From Phycisphaeraceae bacterium (lineage in GTDB: Bacteria; Planctomycetota; Phycisphaerae; Phycisphaerales; Phycisphaeraceae), in the NCBI GenBank assembly GCA_029260595.1, contig JAJDCY010000010.1, forward strand, positions 186,001 to 250,000: a stretch of 64,000 nucleotides of DNA, given 5' to 3'. The stretch's first letter is position 1, and each line of letters starts with the position of its first letter. Both the position numbers and the translations under genes were made by a program. The notes beneath the pieces were generated by a model, which saw only the letters and a list, made by a program, of their open reading frames with translations, searched no databases and was not told where the DNA came from. Shown here piece after piece: positions 18,431 to 28,263 of this stretch.

Positions 18431-19903
18431 ATGGATATCGACCCGCTCGACCGATACCAATCCCCGCTGGCGACCCGCAACGCCTCGCCCGAGATGCAGG
18501 CCATCTGGTCGCCGAGGCGGAAGTTCACCACGTGGCGTCGCTTATGGCTGGCACTGGCGGAGGCCCAGCAACAACTCGGCCTGGATATCACCGACGCCCA
18601 GATCGCCGATCTCCGCGCCCACCTTGATGATATCGACTTCAAAAAAGCGGCAGTTTACGAGCGAAAATTCCGCCACGACGTGATGGCGCATGTGCATGCG
18701 TTCGGGGATGTCGCGCCGGCGGCGAGGGGGATCATCCATTTGGGGGCGACCAGCCAGTTTGTGAACTGCAATACGGAGCTGATCCTGCTGCGGGACGCGC
18801 TGACGCTGGTGGCCGGAAAGACGGCGGCGGCGATCGACGCTTTGGGGTCTTTTGCGGCCACCTATCGCGATTTGCCCACGCTCGGGTTTACCCACTTTCA
18901 ACCGGCTCAGCCGACCACGGTTGGCAAGCGGGCGGCGCTTTGGGCGCACGATCTGGCAATTACGCTTGAGGAGATCGAGCACCGGATCGAATCGCTGCGG
19001 TTTCGCGGGGTGAAGGGCACGACCGGGACGCAGGCATCGTTCCTGGCGCTGTTCAGCGATGACCCTGCTGGTGCGCACAGTTCGCCCGACGCCCACGATC
19101 GCGTCGAAAAGCTCGACCAACTGGTGACCGAAAAAATGGGTTGGTCGGCCGATCGGCGCTACGAGATCACTGGGCAGACCTATCCGCGCGTGGTTGATGG
19201 GCTGGTCGCCGCGTCGCTCGCTTCGACTGCGGCAGTCTGTCAGAAGTTCGCCACCGACATGAGGCTGCTCGCCCACCGCCAGGAGCTCGAAGAACCGTTC
19301 GAAGCCGATCAGATCGGCTCGTCCGCGATGGCCTACAAACGCAACCCGATGCGCAGCGAACGAATCTGTGGGCTGTCACGGTTCGTCATTGGGTTGTGCG
19401 CCACGCCGTTTGTCACCGCGGCCGAGCAGTGGCTTGAACGTACGCTCGACGATTCGAGCACCCGCCGGCTGACCCTGCCCGAGCCGTTCCTCGCGCTCGA
19501 CGGTGCACTCGATCTGGTCATCAACGTCGCGAGCGGGATTGTCGTCCGCGAGCACCGGATCAAAGCGAATCTCGCCGCCCAACTGCCCTTCATGGCCACC
19601 GAAAACCTGATGATGGCCGCGGTACAGGCCGGGGCTGATCGCCAGGAGGTCCACGAGCTGATCCGCAAACACAGCATCGCCGCCGCCGACCGCGTCAAAG
19701 ACCAGGGCCGCGACAACGACCTGCTCGACCGCCTCGCCGCCGAGCCGATGTTTAAGGGAGTCGATCTCGCCGCCGCCCTCGACCCCACCCGCTACATCGG
19801 CCGCGCCCCCCAACAGGTCGACGCCTTCATCCACAACACCGTCACCCCCATCCGCCAACGCTACGCGGCGCACCTCGGCCAACAGCCCGACCTGAAGGTG
19901 TGA
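18431..19903 (+). CDS. purB: Adenylosuccinate lyase
   Basis: The ATG at 18431 opens a 490-residue protein starting MDIDPLDRYQSPLATRNAS. It catalyses two beta-eliminations in purine synthesis (SAICAR to AICAR, adenylosuccinate to AMP). Family landmarks are present: HDVMAHVHAFG, IHLGATSQFVNCNTEL, TLGFTHFQPAQPTTVGKRA, and the signature loop IGSSAMAYKRNPMRSE that carries the catalytic serine. The length fits the longer, eukaryote-like PurB subgroup. The 3' end converges on the rhodanese gene, with a perfect palindrome in the 57-base gap. Confidence 0.96.
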   Translation: MDIDPLDRYQSPLATRNASPEMQAIWSPRRKFTTWRRLWLALAEAQQQLGLDITDAQIADLRAHLDDIDFKKAAVYERKFRHDVMAHVHAFGDVAPAARGIIHLGATSQFVNCNTELILLRDALTLVAGKTAAAIDALGSFAATYRDLPTLGFTHFQPAQPTTVGKRAALWAHDLAITLEEIEHRIESLRFRGVKGTTGTQASFLALFSDDPAGAHSSPDAHDRVEKLDQLVTEKMGWSADRRYEITGQTYPRVVDGLVAASLASTAAVCQKFATDMRLLAHRQELEEPFEADQIGSSAMAYKRNPMRSERICGLSRFVIGLCATPFVTAAEQWLERTLDDSSTRRLTLPEPFLALDGALDLVINVASGIVVREHRIKANLAAQLPFMATENLMMAAVQAGADRQEVHELIRKHSIAAADRVKDQGRDNDLLDRLAAEPMFKGVDLAAALDPTRYIGRAPQQVDAFIHNTVTPIRQRYAAHLGQQPDLKV

Positions 19904-19924
19904 TGCGCTGCTCTCGTCGGGTGG

Positions 19925-19948
19925 CACTGACAAGTCCGCTTGTCAGTG
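19925..19948. repeat. Palindromic repeat, CACTG family (inverted copy)
   Basis: A perfect 10-base-pair palindrome, CACTGACAAG / CTTGTCAGTG with a 4-base loop, preceded by GGGTGG. It lies between the converging ends of purB and the rhodanese gene. The flank GGGTGGCACTG is the reverse complement of the CAGTGGCACCC flank of the repeats at 62893-63124, which places it in the same family. It could act as a bidirectional terminator. Confidence 0.75.
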
Positions 19949-19960
19949 TTCAACAACCGT

Positions 19961-20359
19961 TCAAGTCGGCATCACAATGTCCTGCCCGGTTCCGATCCAG
20001 GCCTTGAACCCTCCGCGCATGGAGGACGCATTGGTGAAGCCCATCTTCCGCAGTGTGTCTGCCGCGAGCAGTGATCGGCTTCCGCCGCCACAGTAACAGA
20101 CGATCGGCCGATCCAGGTCGCCCTCGGCAATGCCCTGCGGGAACGCGGCTTTCTCAAAGTCGCGCTCAATGACGCCGCGAGGGACCGCGACCGACCCGGG
20201 GATCACGCCGCGCACCAACTCTTCCGGCTCACGCACATCCAGCACCAGCGGCCCATCCCCACGGTCGCGGGCCTCGAGCAGCTCGGTCAAATCAACTTCC
20301 GGCACCCCACTGCGCCGGGCCTCTTCGGCCAACTCCGGCAATGTTCGCTTCACAGTCAT
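19961..20359 (-). CDS. Rhodanese-like domain protein
   Basis: A 132-residue single-domain rhodanese. The conserved segments are LLEARDRGDGPLVLDVREPEELVRGVIPGSVAVPRG and the active-site loop VCYCGGGSRS, in which the first Cys is followed by YCGGGSRS, the usual place of the persulfide-forming cysteine. The C-terminal FTNASSMRGGFKAW is typical of single-domain sulfurtransferases. It probably transfers sulfane sulfur; acceptor unknown. The gene lies downstream of the ribosomal operon on the same strand, but a terminator separates them, so it likely has its own promoter. Confidence 0.92.
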   Translation of the reverse strand: MTVKRTLPELAEEARRSGVPEVDLTELLEARDRGDGPLVLDVREPEELVRGVIPGSVAVPRGVIERDFEKAAFPQGIAEGDLDRPIVCYCGGGSRSLLAADTLRKMGFTNASSMRGGFKAWIGTGQDIVMPT

Positions 20360-20472
20360 CGTGTTCGCCTCTCAAAAATATCGTGACTCAAGCATCCGCA
20401 CAGCCCGGAAAAACACATCCGATTGCGGCCTCACCAATGTATCAGCTTGCTCGATTGAGTAGCCCGGGAGTC

Positions 20473-20523
20473 AAAAAAATAAACCCGCGCTCGGCCGCCC
20501 TTTCGGGGTCCTGAGCGCGGGTT
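20473..20523 (-). terminator. Rho-independent terminator of the rplKAJL operon
   Basis: An 11-base-pair stem (AACCCGCGCTC / GAGCGCGGGTT) is followed on the minus strand by a T-rich run (TTATTTTTTT). It lies 34 bases after the rplL stop codon, so transcription ends here and does not continue into an rpoB gene. Confidence 0.9.
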
Positions 20524-20556
20524 CGGGTTGGGGGCTGTGTGGGGGTCGCAGATAGT

Positions 20557-20961
20557 CTACTTGATTTCGACTTCGGCGCCTTGTTCCTTGAGTTTCTCGG
20601 CCAGGGCCTCGGCCTCTTCCTTGGGCAGGCCTTCTTTGATGGCCTTGGGGGCGGCCTCGACGATGTCCTTGGCTTCCTTCAGGCCGAGCCCGGTTGCCTC
20701 GCGGACGACCTTGATCACCTGGATCTTTTTGTCGCCGTGACCCTTGAGGATGACGTCGAACGCCGTCTTTTCTTCGGCCTCTTCGCCGCCGCCGGCCGGT
20801 CCGGCGACCATCACCGCGCCGCCCGCGGCCGGCTCGATCCCGTACTCGTCCTTGAGGTAGTCGCCCAGGTCGACTGCCTGCTTGAGCGTTAGCCCAACAA
20901 GCTTGTCGCCGAGGTCTTTGATCTCTGCCGGCACGGTCGCCGTTGCTGCTTCATCTGACAT
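20557..20961 (-). CDS. rplL: 50S ribosomal protein L7/L12
   Basis: A 134-residue stalk protein. The N-terminal dimerisation region ([22 protein letters not shown]) and Ala/Gly-rich hinge are followed by the highly conserved C-terminal domain [70 protein letters not shown] (core motif [11 protein letters not shown]). It recruits translation GTPases to the ribosome. It is the last gene of the rplK-rplA-rplJ-rplL operon; a strong terminator follows. Confidence 0.98.
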   Translation of the reverse strand: MSDEAATATVPAEIKDLGDKLVGLTLKQAVDLGDYLKDEYGIEPAAGGAVMVAGPAGGGEEAEEKTAFDVILKGHGDKKIQVIKVVREATGLGLKEAKDIVEAAPKAIKEGLPKEEAEALAEKLKEQGAEVEIK

Positions 20962-21066
20962 TGTCTTACCCTTTTCTCAAACGGAACGGCTCAATAGGCC
21001 GGGAGCCATTCTCCCGATTTAACCCCGCGGGGCCAGTTGAGCTTGTGGTCATAGTGAGACGAATCG

Positions 21067-21588
21067 TTACGCGGCCTCGGCTTTGTCCTGGATGGCTTTG
21101 ACTAGCGACGCGACCTTGCGGCCGGGCCCGAGGATCGCCCCCGCCAGGTTGCGGCCCGGCGTGAGGATGGCGGTGATGGTTTTGGCTTGGGCCTCTTCGC
21201 GTGTCGGGTATTTGCTCAGCGCCTCGATCTGGTCGGCGGCGAACACCTGCCCTTCCATCACCGCGCCTTTGAAGGAAAGGTTATCGACCTCCTTCGCCAG
21301 CGCGATCAACTTCCGCGCGACGTGCACGACGCTCTCGCCGCCATACACAAACGCGTTGGGCCCGCTGAGCAAATCGCCTAGCCCTTCGAGCGGGGTGTCC
21401 GCGACAACCTGCTTGGCCAGCGAGTTTTTCACGACCGTGATGCGGATGTCGTCCTTGGCCAACTCGGACCGCATGAGGTGGTTGGCGTTGGACTTCACGC
21501 CGCAGACGTCCACGAGCAACGCCCCGTCGGTCTGCCCGAACCGCTCGCGGTACGCCCCGATCATCATCTTTTTAACGGGTTTACTCAT
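21067..21588 (-). CDS. rplJ: 50S ribosomal protein L10
   Basis: A 173-residue protein that anchors L7/L12 dimers to the ribosome. It starts MSKPVKKMMIGAYRERFGQ and contains the 23S-rRNA-binding N-terminal domain (ITVVKNSLAKQV, GPNAFVYGGE). The C-terminal helix that binds L7/L12 is present. Order and spacing match the standard ribosomal stalk operon. L10 with L12 often represses its own mRNA, but I could not identify the leader structure. Confidence 0.97.
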   Translation of the reverse strand: MSKPVKKMMIGAYRERFGQTDGALLVDVCGVKSNANHLMRSELAKDDIRITVVKNSLAKQVVADTPLEGLGDLLSGPNAFVYGGESVVHVARKLIALAKEVDNLSFKGAVMEGQVFAADQIEALSKYPTREEAQAKTITAILTPGRNLAGAILGPGRKVASLVKAIQDKAEAA

Positions 21589-21632
21589 CGTTGATCCCTA
21601 TCGCATTCGTTTCGGCGTCGCCGATTCGCTCG

Positions 21633-22313
21633 TTATACCTTTACCTGCACGCCGGGCGTCATGGTCCCGGACAGGCTGACTTTCTTGATGTAGTGGCCCT
21701 TCGCGGCGGCGGGCTTCATCTTCAAAATCGTGTTGATAAACGCGTCGGCGTTCTCGATCAGTTTGTCGTTGTCGAAGCTGAGCTTGCCGACCACCGCGTG
21801 GACGTTGCCGCCGGCGTCGTTACGGAACTCGACCTTGCCGGCCGCGTACTCTTTGACGGCGTCGGCGACGTTGGGCGTCACAGTGCCGCTCTTGGGCGAG
21901 GGCATCAGCCCACGTGGACCGAGCACCCGCCCGAGCTTGCTGACGACCCGCATCATCTCGGGGCTGGCGACGGCGACGTCGAACTCCATCCAGCCGCCCT
22001 CGACCTTGTCAACCAGGTCCTGCCCGCCGGCTTCGATCGCCCCGGCGCCTTTGGCTTCTTTGATCTTGTCATCCCCGCAGAACGCGATCACGCGCTTGGT
22101 CTTGCCGATCCCGTGCGGCAGGGACAGTGAGCCGCGGACCATCTGGTCGGCCTGCTTCGCGTCGATCCCCAGGTGGATGCACAGATCGACCGACTGGTCG
22201 AACTTGGTGTTTTTGAAGGACTTCACCGCGGCAACCGCTTCGGGCAGCGCGACGGCGTCTTCGGTCTTGATCTGTTCCTGGTCTGCGCGGTAGCGCTTGC
22301 CTTGTCTGCCCAT
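21633..22313 (-). CDS. rplA: 50S ribosomal protein L1
   Basis: A 226-residue protein starting [16 protein letters not shown]. The L1 landmarks are [58 protein letters not shown] and [26 protein letters not shown]. It forms the mobile L1 stalk at the E site and, in many bacteria, represses translation of the rplKA mRNA. It is the second gene of the operon, about 95 bases after rplK. Confidence 0.98.
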   Translation of the reverse strand: MGRQGKRYRADQEQIKTEDAVALPEAVAAVKSFKNTKFDQSVDLCIHLGIDAKQADQMVRGSLSLPHGIGKTKRVIAFCGDDKIKEAKGAGAIEAGGQDLVDKVEGGWMEFDVAVASPEMMRVVSKLGRVLGPRGLMPSPKSGTVTPNVADAVKEYAAGKVEFRNDAGGNVHAVVGKLSFDNDKLIENADAFINTILKMKPAAAKGHYIKKVSLSGTMTPGVQVKV

Positions 22314-22407
22314 GATCGGTGTCCTTTGATTGTCCCGGTCGCCGGCGTGGCGTCGCGGGGCAGTCTCCCACGGTCAGGCCCGTGGTTGGCCGTCAATACT
22401 TCGCGAT

Positions 22408-22836
22408 CTAACCCTCGACCTCCACACCCATCGACCTGGCCGTCCCCTCGATGGTTCGCATCTTGGCTTCATCCGACAGCCCGGTCATCTCGTCTTTTTT
22501 CTCGTTAGCGATGGCGAGCAACTGCTCGCGGGTGATCTTGCCGACCTTGTCTTTGTTCGGTACGCCCGAGCCTTTGGCGATCCCGGCCGCATCCTTGATT
22601 AGCACCGCGGCCGGCGGGCTCTTGATCTCAAAGCTGAACGTCCGGTCGTTGTAGACCGTGATCACACACCCGACGACTTTGCCGTTGTACGGCTTGGTCC
22701 GTTCATTGAACTGCTGGATGAACTGCCCGGGGTTGACCCCGTGCTGCCCCAGCGCCGGGCCGATCGGCGGGGCGGGCGTCGCCGAGCCACCGGGGGCCTG
22801 GATCTTGAACACGGTCTGGATGGGTTTTTTCGCCAT
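22408..22836 (-). CDS. rplK: 50S ribosomal protein L11
   Basis: Start at the ATG at 22836 (MAKKPIQTVFKIQAPGGSATP), giving 142 residues, the usual length. An in-frame upstream extension is not conserved-looking and is rejected. The thiopeptide and rRNA-binding segments are present (PPIGPALGQHGVNPGQF, SPPAAVLIKDAAGIAKGSG, and the C-terminal TIEGTARSMGVEV). It is the first gene of the stalk operon. The genes nusG and secE, which commonly precede rplK, are absent; a divergent tRNA-Phe lies upstream instead. Confidence 0.97.
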   Translation of the reverse strand: MAKKPIQTVFKIQAPGGSATPAPPIGPALGQHGVNPGQFIQQFNERTKPYNGKVVGCVITVYNDRTFSFEIKSPPAAVLIKDAAGIAKGSGVPNKDKVGKITREQLLAIANEKKDEMTGLSDEAKMRTIEGTARSMGVEVEG

Positions 22837-23030
22837 GATGAATCTCTGCTGCGGGCGAATCCGGGGTGGCCGCCCTGCGTCGAACGGCGAAGCATAGCAA
22901 AACCGCCCGAGCCCGCCAACCTCATGTATCCGCAGGCCGGGAGTGTGCCGATACACCTCCGGGACCGGTTGACAGCCCGCACGCCCCGGTTAACCTTGGC
23001 CGGACTCGGCGGATCGCCGCCCAAACAGCA

Positions 23031-23103
23031 GGCTAGGTAGCTCAGTTGGTAGAGCACTGCACTGAAAATGCAGGTGTCGCCGGTTCAAATCCGGCCCTAG
23101 CCA
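23031..23103 (+). tRNA. tRNA-Phe (GAA)
   Basis: A full cloverleaf of 73 bases. Acceptor GGCTAGG pairs with CCTAGCC, the D stem is GCTC/GAGC, the anticodon stem is CTGCA/TGCAG with loop CTGAAAA giving anticodon GAA, and the T stem is GCCGG/CCGGC with loop TTCAAAT. The discriminator base is A and CCA is not encoded. Confidence 0.97.
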
Positions 23104-23157
23104 CTTTCCCCCCTCCTCCTTCGGATTGGTTCTCGGTGAATCCCCTTAGTTGTGCCA

Positions 23158-23176
23158 CTGGCGGCTTGCCCGCCAG
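23158..23176. repeat. Palindromic repeat, CACTG family (inverted copy)
   Basis: CTGGCGG / CCGCCAG with loop CTTGC, preceded by GTGCCA. The loop is the reverse complement of the GCAAG loop seen in the copies at 62893-63124. It lies just downstream of tRNA-Phe. Confidence 0.65.
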
Positions 23177-23197
23177 CGCGACCAGCGGTGCATTGAG

Positions 23198-23286
23198 TAG
23201 GGTGGGCTAAGCGAAGCGAAACCACCTTTCGGGGCGCATCGGTGTTCAATCAGCCGTGGTGGGACCGATTCGCCGGTCCCACCCTA
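23198..23286. repeat. Palindromic intergenic element with GTGGGACC hairpin
   Basis: An outer inverted pair TAGGGTGGG (23198-23206) and CCCACCCTA (23278-23286) encloses an inner perfect 10-base-pair hairpin GGTGGGACCG / CGGTCCCACC (23258-23283). Between them lies GCTAAGCGAAGCGAAACC. The TAGGGTGGGC start recurs at 24363, so this is a dispersed intergenic repeat rather than a chance hairpin. Confidence 0.6.
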
Positions 23287-23717
23287 CCTTAGCCCGAGAA
23301 TTAAGCTGGGTAATCTGGAGTATCATACTCTACGGATTGGCCCTGCTAATCAAAATAAATTCCGAATAATAGAAAAAAAGCCCTTGATGCGAGGGGGGGG
23401 CGGTTACAATAGCAGCATGTCGGCTGACGCCGTCTTGGCGTCGGCCAAGAGGATTTCCGATTCGTTTTTGTCGGGCCTTGTCTGGCCATTTGGATAGCTG
23501 AGTTTCGAAAAACGCAATATTTCGCGTGCCCCTGCGACGGGTGGTTCGCTGATAACCCGGCGTGTTGATCACACAGTTGGATGGACGTTCCATGACTCCC
23601 CACGTCGGGGCACGCTTCGATTAGACCCGGGCACGAGTCCAAGGGTGGGCCGTACCCACAGGGCGAAGCCGGCTAGTACGGGTAGGCAACGAACTCACAC
23701 ACGTCAGGAGAACTCGG

Positions 23718-24284
23718 ATGAATGGACGAACATGGGTATTGGGATCGGTCATCGCGGCGGCCGGTGGGCTGGGCCTGGCCACGCAGGCGCAGGCCACGCT
23801 GATCGGGGATATGGTGAACTTTGAGCTGACAGATAATCCCAGTTTTTCAGTTAGCCCCAATTCTGCGTTAGTCGGCGCGGGGGTTGAGGCGCAGATCATC
23901 AAGAATGACTCCTCGACGGATTTTGACATCGATGTGGACGACGCGTCCATCACGCTCACGGCGCTACACGACAACTCATTTGACGGCTCCGAAGCCTTAA
24001 GGATCTCCGACATGGACTGGGTAGGCAGCCCCGGGCGGATCGTGGACTTCGGATTGAACATCAACGGCGTATTCGGCCTGTTCGACTCAGACATCGCCTT
24101 CGGCGACGATTTTGTGATCATCGTCCTGGGGGGCACCTCCTGGGACCCCGGCGACTCCGCGGTGATTAACCTGGAAGTCGACCACGACCCGCTGTCCAAC
24201 AACGCCGTCCCCGAGCCGATCACCGCGACGCTGGGGGTGATGGGTATTGGTGCGTTGGCCGGCGCGTCGCGGCGGCGGACGTGA
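23718..24284 (+). CDS. PEP-CTERM sorted secreted protein
   Basis: A 188-residue protein with an N-terminal signal peptide (VLGSVIAAAGGLGLATQAQA) and a C-terminal sorting tail: VPEP, a short hydrophobic helix (TLGVMGIGALAGA) and SRRRT. This is the planctomycete type of PEP-CTERM signal, read by an exosortase that should cleave at the tail and attach or release the protein. The mature part is rich in Asp and Asn with beta-type hydrophobic alternation and no recognisable catalytic motif. An AGGAG site lies just before the ATG, and a strong terminator follows 33 bases after the stop. Confidence 0.88.
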   Translation: MNGRTWVLGSVIAAAGGLGLATQAQATLIGDMVNFELTDNPSFSVSPNSALVGAGVEAQIIKNDSSTDFDIDVDDASITLTALHDNSFDGSEALRISDMDWVGSPGRIVDFGLNINGVFGLFDSDIAFGDDFVIIVLGGTSWDPGDSAVINLEVDHDPLSNNAVPEPITATLGVMGIGALAGASRRRT

Positions 24285-24316
24285 AGCTTCGACGTTCGTT
24301 GACTTCAACCTACAGG

Positions 24317-24342
24317 CCCCCGGCAACACGCCGGGGGTTTTT
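24317..24342 (+). terminator. Rho-independent terminator after PEP-CTERM gene
   Basis: An 8-base-pair GC stem CCCCCGGC / GCCGGGGG with loop AACAC is followed by TTTTTG on the plus strand. Confidence 0.9.
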
Positions 24343-24362
24343 GTTGGCGGAAGTGTCTGTCG

Positions 24363-24490
24363 TAGGGTGGGCACGGCCCACCTGTCCGGTGGGTGGCATG
24401 GGCAAACTTGTTTGCCCATGCCTTTGGTCTTTCGGTGGCCTGTCAACTAAGGCACTAAAAAGAGCATGGGCAAACAAAGCTTGCCCATGC
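24363..24490. repeat. Tandem palindromes with GCATGGGCAA stems
   Basis: Three hairpins in a row between the converging PEP-CTERM and ppdK genes. The first is GGTGGGC / GCCCACC (about 24367-24382), which begins GTAGGGTGGG like the element at 23198. The second is a perfect 13-base-pair stem GGCATGGGCAAAC / GTTTGCCCATGCC (24395-24422). The third is a 10-base-pair stem GCATGGGCAA / TTGCCCATGC (24464-24490). The last two share the same stem with different loops. Confidence 0.75.
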
Positions 24491-24533
24491 CATCCATGTG
24501 TTTCATTTCATACCGACCTGTTGCGTGGCCGAT

Positions 24534-27236
<2,703 letters not shown>

Positions 27237-27459
27237 AGTCCTAAGTCCTAAATCCGTTTGAAGGGCCCGCGACCGTGTCGGCAGGCTCGTTAGGTGGGCT
27301 CGTGTAGAGACGTCAACCGTGCCTCAGCGGGCAGGACACGAGCATGAAATACCCTGAAGAAGCGGCAAGATTCTAGTGGCTGAGGGGTAACCGTCAAACG
27401 CCATTGATCGGGATGAGCGCAGCCGGTTGGAGTGGCCCGGAGCGTGTTTGGCGTTGGAT

Positions 27460-27942
27460 TCACCCGGCCGCACCGGCTGGGATGGTGCGCGGTTTGCCTT
27501 CACGATCAACGCATACCAGCGTGCTCGACCCGGTCATTAATAGGTTCCCGTCACAGCGGATCTCGTAGTCGTGATCGACTTTGATCGCGGCGTTGGCCAG
27601 TGGCTTGGCCTGCCGCACGGTCACGTCGAGCACCCGATCGTAGCGTGCCGGCTGTCGCCACCGCATACTCATCCGCGCGACGACAAAGTAGACGCCGGTT
27701 CCCTCCAACTCGCTGTACGGGCGGCCCGCTCGGCGCAGCAGCTCGCCGCGGGCTTCTTCCATCCACACGGGGTAGACACTGTGGTGGGCCATCCGCAGCG
27801 GGTCGCAGTCCGCGTAGCGCACACGCACCTGGATGGTGGTCTGTGGCAGGGCGTTTTGATCCGGCGAATCGGCTGGCAGGCGTCGATGCGGTTGTTCGGT
27901 TGTCTCGGGTTGTGATTGGATTGGCGACGGCATCGGGTCCAT
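27460..27942 (-). CDS. Acyl-CoA thioesterase, YbgC/4-hydroxybenzoyl-CoA thioesterase type
   Basis: A hotdog-fold thioesterase. The start is placed at the ATG at 27942 (MDPMPSPIQSQ, 160 residues); the frame stays open upstream but that part is Arg-rich and unlike the family. The core begins TTIQVRVRYADCDPLRMAHHSVYPVWMEEARGELLRRAG, which contains the conserved catalytic Asp (RYADCDPLRMAHH) and the helix that follows. VYFVVARMSMRWRQPARYDRVLDV and the DYEIR strand complete the fold. It probably hydrolyses short-chain or phenacyl-CoA esters. Some family members work with Tol-Pal; no tol genes are nearby. Confidence 0.88.
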   Translation of the reverse strand: MDPMPSPIQSQPETTEQPHRRLPADSPDQNALPQTTIQVRVRYADCDPLRMAHHSVYPVWMEEARGELLRRAGRPYSELEGTGVYFVVARMSMRWRQPARYDRVLDVTVRQAKPLANAAIKVDHDYEIRCDGNLLMTGSSTLVCVDREGKPRTIPAGAAG

Positions 27943-28263
27943 TCTAACGGTTAAGTTTTCGCCGCTCGGATGCGCACGACTGGCCCCGATGGAACCGGGC
28001 TGCCCGCTTGGGCGTCTAATTCGCCGAGCCGTTATCATGGCCGGGCCGTAACCGACTACGAACGGTGTTGTGCGGGTGCGAGTTGCCCGCGGATTCCGTA
28101 AAGTAAGCACTGGACGAACGATCGATCACGGTCTTTCGCGACGGATTAGAAACGTTATGATGCCCGCCCGCATGCCGGGGGACGGCACGTGCCGATGGAC
28201 TCGACCGGGTGCCCAGCCGCCACTCCCCTGGCTGGGCGATCGATCACCGCGGAGTAGGACGGT
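27943..28263. other. Divergent spacer with likely promoters
   Basis: About 320 bases between the divergent thioesterase and secreted-protein genes. No gene was recognised. A TATGAT hexamer at about 28155 is a possible extended -10 for the rightward gene, and a GGAG lies about ten bases before its ATG. A G+C-rich inverted pair around CATGCCGGGGGACGGCACGTG is a minor hairpin. Confidence 0.3.

Larger units (their letters stand above)
23104..23717. other. Long spacer and leader upstream of a PEP-CTERM gene
   Basis: The 614 bases hold no supported gene. They contain an inverted copy of the CACTG-family palindrome (23158-23176), a larger palindromic block (23198-23286), an AT-rich stretch around 23290-23380, and then a likely 5' leader of the PEP-CTERM gene. 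That leader has several short hairpins, such as GACGCC/GGCGTC near 23435 and a GCTTCG/CGAAGC pair enclosing about 45 bases near 23608-23668. I looked for a known riboswitch there and could not match one. Confidence 0.4.

Noticed and set aside
22837-22956. N-terminal extension of L11
   Set aside because: The standard MAKK start at 22836 gives the normal length.
23590-23717. Cyclic-di-GMP-I riboswitch in the PEP-CTERM leader
   Set aside because: A few words look similar, but the conserved core positions and three-helix layout could not be traced.
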